Shown: piece after piece, positions 1 through 12,200 of the stretch | Layout of the letters: every line of letters starts with the position of its first letter | Numbering within the stretch: position 1 is the first letter of the stretch | NCBI RefSeq assembly: GCF_018143015.1 | Contig: NC_054741.1 | Coordinates: 59,827,197 to 59,891,196 of the forward strand | Direction of reading: 5' to 3' | Origin: Lytechinus variegatus | Taxonomy: Eukaryota; Echinodermata; Echinoidea; Temnopleuroida; Toxopneustidae | Length of the DNA: 64,000 nt | The notes under the pieces: generated by a model | What the model was told of the DNA's origin: nothing | The model's database searches: none | The model's input: the letters and a program-made list of their open reading frames with translations, nothing else | Position numbers and translations under genes: made by a program

Positions 1-241
1 CTGTTGACTTGGCTCCTGAAGCCGAGTCTGTAGTGTCAAATTGTAACAGTGCTTCTGGGTCGACATTGGGGCTGACAAAGTTGATAGATGGATGGAGTCT
101 TGAAGGTGTGGAGCTGATAGGCGTGTCCATGGAGGAGGGGACCAGGAGAGCATCGTCGCTGTCCTCGATGTCGTCTCTACTCAGAAGGGAAGATGAGTTG
201 GTTTGTACAGGTGCAGGCGATGCTTGTTGAGTAACTTCTTG
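1..241 (-). CDS. RABEP1: RABEP1 exon 10 (partial, cut by window edge)
   Basis: Acceptor TCCATGCAG|CAAGAA at 241 opens a frame in phase with exon 9 that stays open to base 1, at least 80 residues (about 428-507). It is acidic and Ser/Pro rich (SRDDIEDSDDALLVPSSMDT), like the linker after the first coiled coils of Rabaptin-5. No donor is seen, so the exon may continue. Confidence 0.85.
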
Positions 242-3200
242 CTGCATGGATTAAGAACACATAGTAATATTACAGCATAACTATTAAATCCCCCTATCAT
301 TTATAACTATCAAATACATATCTCTGACTTACTATACATGAGACCTTCCTGAAATCATTCATCTCTTTTTCTAGTTCTCATGGCAATTTTAATATTCTTT
401 TTAAATGATCTTCACTTTGGAAATTAATAGAGCAAAGCAAGCATGGGGGTTGGACATACAAAGATGATTATTTCATAGGATATGAGTAACATAAAATTAC
501 AAATAGTTGTCCCAATTGAGGGTAGGGATTTGTCTGTTGGATGGTCAGCACTGAAAATAGATCTACCATTTAAGTATGAATAACTAGTTTTGCAATGGAT
601 AATAATGCTCCATTGACATGTAGCAGAACCCCCCAAATTGTCAGAAGGGGCAACAGTAATTTGTTCCCAACTTTGTTGACTTAATACACTTTCTCTTTAA
701 ATTCCTATTGCATTTTTACAGCTGAGAACATACATGACTTCCCATTACATTAATTCAATGAATATTATGTCTTATTACAACCCATTATCTTTACAATTCA
801 GCCATACCCCCAGCCATAGACTGAATCTCAATGAACAAAAGGCAATGCCCTTTGTTCCTTACCTCTGCGGTCTCCTTGGAATGTCTTTTCTCCAGGTTCT
901 CTCGCTTCTCCTTCAGGACTTTGACCTTCTTCTCCTGCTCCTCACGCTCCTGGTCCTTCTTCAGGAGCTCGGCGATCTGTCTCTGCTGTTCTTCCGTCAG
1001 GACGCTCTCCATCCTCCTCATGTCCATCATCTGCAACCTCTGAGATTCTAGGAACTGATCGTTGGCCATCTGCCAGGTTTGCTGGAGCTGAGAGTGAGCT
1101 TGTTTCTCTTGCTCTAGAATACAGCACACTGTTGAAGAAACACATTAAACATGGTCACAATCTTCACATTATCTGCAGTATCCGAGATTCTAGGAACTGA
1201 TCGTTGGCCATCTGCCAGGTTTGCTGGAGCTGAGAGTGAGCTTGCTTCTCTTCGTCTAGAATACAGCACACTGTTGAGGAAACACATTAAACATGGTCAC
1301 AATCTTTACATTATCTGCAGTATCTGAGATTCTAGGAAGTGATTGTTGGCCATCTGCCAGGTTTGCTACAAGCTGAGAGTGAGCTTGCTTCTCTTGCTCT
1401 AGAATACAGCACACTGTTGAGAAAATCATGTGGAACATGGTCACAATCTTCATATTATCTGCACAGTATCTGAGATTCTAGGATCTGATTGTTGGCCATC
1501 TGCCAGGTTTGCTTCAAGCTGAGAGTGAGCTTGCTTCTCTTGCTCTAGAATACAGCACACTGTTGAGAAAATCATGTGCAACATGGTCACAATCTTCATA
1601 TTATCTGCACAGTATCTGAGAATCTAGGATCTCATTGTTGGCCATCTGCCAGGTTAGCTTCAAGCTGAGAGTGAGCTTGCTTCTCTTGCTCTAGAATACA
1701 GCACACTGTTGAGAAAATCATGTGCAACATGGTCACAATCTTAATATTATCTGCACAGTATTTGAGATTCAAGGATCTGATTGTTGGCCATCTGCCAGGT
1801 TTACTACAAGCTGAGTGTGATTTTGCTTCTCTTGCTCTAGAATACAGCACACTGTTGAAAAATCACATCACACATGGTTACAATCGTCACATTACCTGCA
1901 GTAACTGAGATTCCATGAACAACATTTATAAAGTGCTTGACACAATGTTTCAAAGCTCTGCATACTATCACCCTGGCTTTAGCACGGCTGCCATGATTAG
2001 AAGCTTGAGCCATGGCTACCTTGATCAGGTGCTCGAGCATTCAAGGAATTCCTTACTACAAGATAATCATTTACTACATCTGGGTGGAGTGGCAAATGCA
2101 TAAATAAACACCTTGCCGAAGGACACAAATGCTGCGGTGAGATTTGAACTCTGAACATTGCAGTTCAAAGTCTTGAGACTTATCCATCGAGCCACAACAA
2201 CTCGACAAGAAGTTTAGGAATAAGGAATCAATTCTTACCATCTTTGAGTTCAGTTCTCATCTCATCTCCTTCATCCTGCATGACTTGTTTCTGTTTGCCA
2301 AGCACAGCGACATACAGCTCTAAATCCGTCCTTGCAGCTTTCTCTGTCTCTAACACCTTGTTCAAGTCCTTGATCTGCAGTCATCAAATATAATAATTGA
2401 GATTACCTTCATTTATCACACAATTTAAAAAATCATTGGTTAAAACCATGCAAACACATATTAAATAGTTCTATTAATGAATTTCCAAGCTATGCCCATA
2501 TATGAAGTAATTAAATGTATTCAATAGAAATATATCATGGTTGATGAGTGAAGAAAAAATAAATGAATTGAAACAATACTTCATATCAAATATCAAGCGA
2601 GAGAATATGAGGGAAAGAAAAAATAAAGGATGATGACAGGAAGAAGAAACAAATAAAAAATAAGGACAGCTACAATGGGTTTAATTTATTAGATGAAACT
2701 ACATGTACAAGTGTCTATTGAAATTGAAACTTCTTGAGTCATCAGCTTTTAGCATTTCAGATGTTACTTCATCATCATATGTATAAGTGCAAGACTTTAA
2801 GCACTTGTATAATATAGTAAAGGAAGCAATCACACTCAAGAAATTATAATGAAGGATTTGAGATATGTTTGTTCCTCTGAAATAGAGACCCATGGTTTCA
2901 TAATGTGACTTGAAGCTAGTCTGCTGTGTAAACCTCTCACTGAAGCTATTAAAAGGGTCTGAATGCGCAGCCTACAATGACTTTTTGTAATGAAGGCCCT
3001 CTCACTCAGGTCACAGCAAGTGTTTTATGTGCTAGTCTTGTGAGAAAACCCAAATGTTGATCAAAGTTTCTATCAGGGTCTGTGCCTGCAGACTAACTTG
3101 AAGCCATCCTGGGGTCCTGTGACACAGACCTAAGCGATTGATCATACAGTTGATCTGAATGCATGATTTCATCTTCCGATCAACATAATAAAAAGCGTAA

Positions 3201-6200
3201 ATATCCACCCTACGATCAAGCGCTAAGCTTTGTGTCACAGGCACTGCTGATCTTACCTTCTCATTGAGAATATTAATATCATCCTTGGTAACTTCACAGT
3301 CATCGGCTGATGGAACTGCATCACTGAAGTCTTTGCTGCCAATAGCTTTCTGTATGTACAAACAACGGAGCATAGGTCAGTTCAATGTAAATGCTACTTG
3401 TAGTGAACATCTCAAAATCCTATGAAATGACCACCCAATTGTACAATTATAAAATTCTTATTCAAAGTGATTCTAGCAGAAAATGCATACTACTGAGAAA
3501 TAAGCAAGGCATTCCTGCCAGGTGGCAGGTCTATTTCAAAGCACATGGTCCCATATGTGTTTATCTGTGTTGGCCATCAACTTTGTAGTTAATTTTCAGC
3601 TTTATTGATTTCAGGGTTTCAGAAAGTAAGGTATATCTAGATCTCTGTTGATATAGTGATGTCTTTTTTTACCACAGGTAATTGGGAATTAAGTGCAATT
3701 TTCAATTACAAGTAAACTCTTTTTTTAACCTACAACTTACAAGTTTAATATGATATTAAATTTCATTCCACAAAGAGGCAGTTGTACAATAGTGTTGCAT
3801 TCTAGGTTGGTGCACTCAGCCATATTTGTTTATAATAACTAAGATTTCTGCCCAACTCGACCCAAGATATTGCTATAACTCTATAGAGGAGAAACTATAA
3901 ACTATAAATTTGCCACGTTCATATATAATGCAACAAAATATTAATGTTATGGGTCGATAAATTCAAGCAAGTAAACTGCGATATCCTGCTAGGTAATCTT
4001 ATTTCCATGAGCCAACTTTGTTTGATTAAAGGTTAGAAATCAAATATCATGTGATAGTTTAAATGTAGATTTCAAAATTTATTTTCTTAACTGGTTGATG
4101 TTTCAGTCTTCAGTGAAACTTAATTTCTTATGTATATCTTTTGTTCACCAGGAAAAAAACGATCAACAGGCCCAGGTACTAATGAAAAACAATACGATAT
4201 CTAGTGTTAAACTCATACATGAAGTTTCTCAAATTATGAAATCCACACCTTTAGCCTCGCTTGCAGAAGCCTGTTGTCACTGTGTACATCTGATAATTTT
4301 TGTTTGAGGCTTTCAATCTCATTTTCCAGGGGAACTACCACGGCTCGAAGCAGCTCGGTATCTTTCTGTGCCTAGAGAAATATGAAGACACAATAATACT
4401 TTGATCGTATACATGGATGGATCTATATGCTGGCATGCAGAGTCAGATGGATATGTGTTTACATTAAACTACAGTAACTGGTAAGTAGTAAGTACAAACG
4501 TTCTAGTATAAATCTTCCTTGAGCTCAAATGCTCATTACACACAATCTTTACATACATGTATATAGATACTACTCATGTGAATAGAGGGGGGGGGGGTGG
4601 GAGGGGAGAGTCAGATAACAAGACAAATAATGGAATGAGAGACCTAGTTTTTCATATTCAAAGGTTTAATTCATTTATAAAGAGCCATGTCTAGGTGATT
4701 GTCAAAAAAAGGTATTAAGGGTTCATCAAAGATTTAATTACAATATGTACCCCTCCCTCCTTTGCTAGAAGGATGTGTATTTTTCTTACAATTATATTTT
4801 TTGAAGTATGATAACTTGGTACATGCATGTGCAAAGGGGATGTTATGTACCAGAATATTGTAATTCTAGATAACAATGGGTTATTACCTTTAACATACTC
4901 TGTTCCAGATTGTCTGATGCTGAAGGGGAGCTTGGGGTCTGGGGTAGAGGGAGCTTTTCTTCCCTGGTAGGAGATGGACTAGTGGTGGCGCTGGTCAAGC
5001 TGCGGAATGATTTCGTCATACTGGTCAAAAGGCCAGCACTGCCTGACGATGTCATTGTTCTACAAACATCAAGAGATGAATTGAATAATTAGAGTATTAT
5101 CAACACATGCATAATTTGATTGGACAAGTTTTTGAATGAAATTTGAAATTTATGTGAACTATAAGGAAATAGTCAACAAAAGCTGACCAGTTAGCATTTT
5201 AAACTCTGGACTGTTCAAGAAATAATGTGAAATCACTCATACACATTGTCATTAACAATAAAAAACAAAACACTATACTGTGACCAGTGTTATACCTGGA
5301 AATTCTCCGCTCCATGACCGCTCCAACAACTCTCGGGCAGTGTGACCATGCCTTAAGTAAAGTGATACCTGGCATAATAAAGTGTTGCCTCTATTTATTG
5401 CAATTTAATCACGGTCATTTTAAATGTCAGTCTATTCCTTGATTCCCCCTTTTTTTTTCAAATGAAACACATAAATCTTGACTTACTTTTCTCCCCCTTG
5501 ATTTTGACTGATTTCTTGTAGCTCCTGTGTGAGTTTTTCATTAAGTGCAAGGAGTTTGTCTCTTTCCATCAGATAAGTCATAGCAGTCTCCTCTGCAGTT
5601 ATTGCTGCCGTGTCTACAAGGATAAAGGTGTATACAAAGCCAATCAACAGCCAATCAATTTAGTATCAATCAACTTGACTTAAATCCCGGGTTTTTCATT
5701 AAAGGTACATGCATGGAATTAATCTCTGTCCATGTATATGGTTCATGGCATTGTCCTATATAGTTATTGCTGTTGTGCATACAGGGTGTATAAAAATTTC
5801 CTTTATTATCCTATTTTTGCTTCAATTTCAAAAATTTTAATCCATCAAATTCTAATCTAATCTAAAAACAAAGAAAATGTATGAAAATATCGACTACTGT
5901 TTTGTCATTTTTTTATTTGAAACCATGAATGAAAAAATTATAAAGGTGACACCTGCCAAAAAAAAAAAGGAGAACCGTGAAATTGGGTATTTAAATTACA
6001 AACAATGTTTTTTAAAATGAATTTGCAGATTTTATTACAAATTTAAACCCTTGAATATCAGACTTCAGTTTGCATCTTTTACACCACAGTAACATCTGAC
6101 AATACATTAAATTCATTCTTGGATGAAATGAATGATCTCCAGATTTATCACAACTTGACACAGGCAAATTTAAACCCTTGAATCAAATATCGTGTGCAAG

Positions 6201-9200
6201 ACTGGAGCCCTATATTATTATGGAACTCCGTTGCAGATACATGTACAGTACATGTACCCCTCACCCCTCAAAAAACAGATTTATCAAATCAAACTTCCTC
6301 ATTCACAATATCTAAATGAACAGTATCCACATGAAAGTATAGTAAATAAATGGCACAAATGTTTTGAAATGCAAAACTAAAATAATTTCTGTCAAGGAAA
6401 GACCAGATTAGTCTTGTTAGGTCTAGAGATGTAGAGCGATTGGTAAAAATTCTTTCCTGATTTCCTGTGATCTCAGAGGCCTAATCTCTGATTACTCATG
6501 CCACCTGATGAGATCTATTTTAGGCAATCACATCTAATGTGTGAAACATGAAACATATTCTCATACAATGCACATTGCAACAAAGTTAGATGCAATTTCA
6601 TTTGAGATTTCACTATAAAAATACTAGCGGATAAAATTATACATGATTACATAGTACAGTATGTTCTTGCAGTTATTCTGTATACCTATGAAATATAGAT
6701 TTATAATGAATATTTGTTTTTTTATTCATTGTTTGTATGTATGTGGCTCCAACCACTGTATATTAGCTCTGTAAAAATAAAAAAAAACCAAGGAAATCAA
6801 TTCCTACTGCATAACATTGAAAATGTGATCAATATCGGATAAAAGACGAAATTATGATATCAAAATTTCACTTAAGGGGGAGAAATATATTGATTATAAA
6901 TAGGCTATGGAAAGGTAATGATGTGGAATTATTGTGTCATTTGAAAAAAAAAATGAATTAACCTGTAGTTAAACAACTGAAGTATTTATGGGGGAAAGGG
7001 GGATCTGCTTAGAACTGTTTATTCCAAAGTAGCTTTTATATCCACAATGGCTAAATTATAAAATATTATGGGGGCTATTTTCGACATTTCAGTGACTGAA
7101 TTTCTGTCAGCTGCCATGCCTCATTAAATGTTAATTATTTCTTTTATTTTTGGCTGAGTTGTACATATCAACCACAAACAACAACAAAACATAAAAAACA
7201 CAGAACAAAAATCCAACTTCCAGTCTTTGCTTCAAAATACTATGATACATGACTTTTACAAATTCAGTATAAACATGGAAACTTTCAGTTTCAGTACCAT
7301 TTTTTTAAAGGTCAAGTCCATTTCAATATAAAGTTGATTCAGTTAACAATTTCAATTATTTCAATAAATAAAAGTAAAATCACACAAGTTCAATACTTGT
7401 CATCAAAATTGGACAAAAAAAAGTTACATTTCCAAATTTTGCCTATTTTCCCCAAACATTAATAAGCACAATATTGGTGATAACGTGCAATCATGAGAGA
7501 GCCAATAATATCATACAGTCACTATTTCTTTTGCATTTTAATGTCATGAATTTATGAATGTTTCATTATTTACTTGCAGATTTCATAACAAGGAAATTTA
7601 CATTGAATTACAATATGATATAAAATGGTGATTCCCCATGTTCAGTAAAGCAGACCTGCCAACATTTGAAAATGTAAAAAAGGAGTCCACGAATCGCGCG
7701 GAAAGCCGAACTCCCAACGGCGGGGGCCCGCCTTAGGGCCCCTTGTTGGGTCCAGGGGCAAGGCCCCGGCGGGGGTGCAAGGGGGCGGAGCCCCCATGAA
7801 GCTGGAGGACATTTAGGAAATTTCACCTTAAAAACAAGCCTTCTGGAGCCCTTCTTGAGCTTTTTATGCCTTGTCCTTTCTCTGGAGCCTTTCATAAGTG
7901 GCTTTTTTGGCACCATGTATTACCTCTCTTGAGTAAGTACAAGTATGGCATAGTTTCTTTCTACTCTCCATAGCCAATTCATGTACCATCAGAGAACCTA
8001 ATGTTCTTGTGCTCAGGCTTGCTCTCTGCTTAGTTTTGTTCTTTACCACGATGGAAAATACTCTTTCACAGTCACTGTTGCTATGAAAAATTAGCAGAAC
8101 TGCTTTCATTGTTTTGCATAGGAGGGAGTACTTCTCTGTGTGCCTTGTGATATCCTTAATAGCTCCTATCTTGTGCCATTTCTCATCGATTCTGTCTGTA
8201 TTTGAACTTGCAACAATTTCATCAATATCTTGATCTATTTGATAAAGATTAAATTCTTGTTCAAGTTTGTCCATATCTTTGTAAACGTCGCGAAACTTTT
8301 GAGTGTGCCCTTTTGCTTTTGGCATCATGGATCATTCACACAGTCATGACAGTTCACAGACTAAAAAAAAATACAGCAGGGGTCTAAAAGTTTGCAAGAA
8401 TCGGCACTGAAACGGCAGACTTGTAAAATCCAAAGCATTTAGCTCACTAAGCACAAATAAAAATATCATGAGAAGATATTAGTTTAAAATGTTACCGTTT
8501 CTAAACCCTCAGCTGGCGAAACAATCCATTTCCCACACGGTATTCCAGAACGGTAGTAGTATAGTAGCGGAGGCACGCAAGCTCTGCGCTGCATCATACC
8601 GTATGCATAGAGTTACATTCGCACTACACGCGCTATGAATCCTCGCGATCGCGGGCGAACTGTCCAATGTCAATACACACGATCGCTGTCGGATAAATAG
8701 CGCGCTGGCCGTGGCTTGTTGCGCTTCGTATATGCACACACGGAGCACAGGCCCATCACGCGTTCTTATCCATTGAACTCTGAACTCCACGTACGCGCGC
8801 GTAGTGCATGCGTTTAATTAACGTTACGCACGGTATATACTACCGTGCGTGCATACGTAAATGTAACATTGAGAGGACTCAGAGAGAAAGAGAGCCGTAG
8901 GCAGATGCAGACGGAAAGTGCGTCATTTCCCAAAGAAAAAAGAAAATCATCTGAAATACAAAGAAAACGGAGTTCTCCGCTTTTGGGCCGCTATAAATTC
9001 TGAAAAACGGAGAAACTCCGGAAAACCCGGAGAAGTTGGCAGGCCTGGTAAAGGTTTGTTCCCACTGCACTCGCGGATGAAGAGAGGAAAAAGAGTCTTG
9101 CCAAAATGTTACATTATGTATCCATTGTGTACTCTTTGCATACGTGTTTCATACGCTATATCCATCGAGCATCCGTTCACTGTGATTTTATTGTTCGCTC

Positions 9201-12200
9201 ATTTTGTCCATTGTCTGGAGCGGATGAAAACGGATGGAAATTTGCTTGTCAGCTGTATCTGTTATGAATACTTTTTGTGCCCATCGGTCAGTGGGATTAG
9301 GCCTTAAGAAATCAAGCCCTGCATCACATACATGTACTGGGGCCTGTTGCTAAAAGAATTGCAATAACACAACTTATAAAATTGAATGAAGCATCACTAT
9401 TAACCCATTAAAAAAGCATATTGGATTGTGCTTGACCTTTAAATTTGTTTGTTTTTTAATTGTGTTCAAATGCAATTCTTTTTTTAAACAAGCCCTAGGA
9501 ACACAATGGAAAAACATGCATTTTAAAATGTAACTCCTTAATATAGACAGAAAAAAAGAAGTGGCAATATCTTTGGGAAACATAGACCATACTTACGAGA
9601 AACAATTTGTTGGAGTGATGCGACCTCATCGGTCCACTTTTGCTTGATCTGAGCAATTTCCTCATCTTTGCTGCTTTCAATGACAGATGCAGCTGCCTTT
9701 AGCCCAGCCAATTCCTCACTCAATCTATCCTTTTCCTCTCGGACGTTATCAACCTCCTTGATTAGTTCCTCTGAAAGGTAACAAAGGATTAACAAAGCAA
9801 TAGAAATGGTGATTTTAATCAGTACCTTTGTTAAAGGATATTGGCTGGAATTACATATTCATGAAATTTTGAGTTCAGATGAGTTCAGATGAATGAGAAA
9901 GCAGGAACCTTCATCAAATCCCATGTCACTGTTAATCACTGTATTTCCACAGGGATATACAGTACATGTTTAACCACTATAATTAAGTAAAAGAGACTTT
10001 TTAATTACACATTAAATTAGACATTGAGATGCCAATGGAAAATTTATGTGTCAAGATTATAAAGAAATGGCTGACATACATGTAAATAGGAAGTGGAAAT
10101 AAAGCATACATGATATTTCCTCCATAATAGTATACATGTACACATAATATTATTTGATAATAAATACAGCCAGGTGTCTTCATCTATTGACCTATTCCCC
10201 CCCCCTCCCCGGGTCCTTCAATACTCTTGCACCTTGTACATGTAGGTGAGCTCCCATGTACAGGAGTAATATCATTCAAGGAATATAATCCTAATGGATA
10301 CCTATTTAAAACTTGTAACTGGTGTATCATTCTGACATTCTCGGATTTAAACTGCCAATTTGTCTATTGCCAACTCGTCCACTCAACACATGCTCTACAT
10401 GTATAGTGTAATGCCATTACGTCCACCAACATTTTGTCAATAAACAGCCGTTTGGTCCAACAACCAGTTGGTCCAATAATCACTTTGTGTAATCACCAGT
10501 CCGATCTACATGTATGACTATTTTGTCTCATAACCAGTTGGTCTAATACCCATTTTCTTTTCATTAATATTTCGCCAAATTAACAATTACCGGTAGTCCA
10601 ATTAGACCAAATGGTATGGACTAAATGGCTATTGAACCAACTAGCTATTAGACAAAATGGTGAGTGGACTAAATGGCAATTAGACCATGTGGATAGTCAC
10701 TGATGGTAGACCAAATGATAGTAGACGAGTCAACTGGGAACTGGACGACTTGGTATTAGACCAATTGGAAATTAAAAAACCCTCCAGGACAGCCAGGAGA
10801 TATGCAATAGATGAATTACCATGCTTGTGCTATTAGAGTTTTGCTGTTTTTCATTTTAGGATGCCAAACATTAAAGTACATGTATGATGCATTACAAATC
10901 AACAGTTGAATAATAAGGAAATCTTACAGTATTGTTCTTTGAATAATTTACAACCTACCATGATGGTCATATGATACACTTATGTGTATCTTTTAAATAA
11001 GTCATAAAAAATGGGAATTAAAAGGATGAAACCTGGAATGGATAAAGGAGATGCACCCCATAAAATTTCAACCAAAAGAAGAAGAAAACAAGGCAAAAGC
11101 GATTTTGTGTCTCGCCCACGTATGAAAATAACCAGAAATATTGTGATTTGCGAGGGCATGCAACAGAATTGTATCGAAACTTCATTGTAATATGACTGGG
11201 ATAGAATAACACTTGCCTTAAGAGCCTTGCACGTAAATTTTAATATTGACCTGAAAATGACCTTAAACCTTATCATGTGACCTCCGACTGCAGCATAACA
11301 TGCAGGTCCCTCAAGTCAATCTACCATCCAAGTTTGGTAGAAAAGCACATCACGGTTGCGGAGTTAGGTAAGGTTGACCTGAAAATGACCTTTGACCTTA
11401 TCGTGTGACCTCCGACTGCAGCATAACATGCAGGTCCCCCAAGTCCATCCACCATCCAAGTTTGCTTGAAAAGTGACTTACGGTTGCAGAGTTGGGGCCA
11501 ATGATCTTTACTTTTATTTTTTTGCTGGTCAATATTTTGTGTACTGTAGGCCTATACTAAAAGCCCATCATTTTTTAGTGACAACCTTCTTTTTTTTTCT
11601 TTGCACCCCTTAAAAATAATCCTGGATCCAAGGCTGGAAACTTGGTTAGGTTTGACATTATTATGGCACTTCCCCTTGGAACCTTGTGAGCTGGATAAGG
11701 AATATAGATCTGGGTTTCCTTGCCCATGATTACACGTACATGCTTTGTCCCCCTATGATTTATTGTGAGATCAGTGGCCCCTTGCAGAAAGATTGCAATC
11801 AAACGCAACTCTAAAAATCTTGCGCAACTTGATTTTCAACCAATCAACAGCAGCATTGGGGACTTGCGATTGATTTTTTTACTTGCGTTTAAGCGGAACT
11901 CTTTCTGCAACAGGCCCCAGACCATTTTTCTTTAGGGCAAATTCTACATGACAGCAGAAATTGAAATATTTGTAATAAAAAGGGCACAAGAAAATCTCTG
12001 CGGACAATAAATATGAAATCTAAGGCCATGGCCTTTGGGGCCAGCCTCGGATGAATTCAAACAATAGATACAAAAGTGATATTTGACCCTGTCATTTATT
12101 CACATAATTCAATATCACAATGACCCCCATTTTGTCTCATCTCATTTCAATGTCCTCTCATCTTTTCAAAAATCTGAATCCCCTTTCACCTTAGCTTATT

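Larger units (their letters stand above)
1914..5486 (-). other. RABEP1 introns 4-8 (non-exonic parts)
   Basis: Outside exons 5-8 and the array this is AT-rich intron. A G-run (about 4588-4597) and a short duplicated purine tract near 2560-2660 are the only visible features. No transposon ends were recognised. Confidence 0.6.

Noticed and set aside
9..230. Plus-strand open frame of 73 codons
   Set aside because: It is the shadow of RABEP1 exon 10 on the opposite strand, where acceptor and phase fit.
734..1051. Plus-strand Leu-rich frame
   Set aside because: Antisense of RABEP1 exon 9; the minus strand matches Rabaptin-5 directly.
1186..1860. Extra coding exons in the tandem exon 9 array
   Set aside because: Frames are shifted by a 1-nt insertion in most copies and no consensus donor follows, so they are treated as partial duplicates rather than exons.
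10347..10778. CRISPR-like array of spaced short repeats
   Set aside because: Repeats are degenerate, have no constant spacers, switch strand, and the genome is animal.
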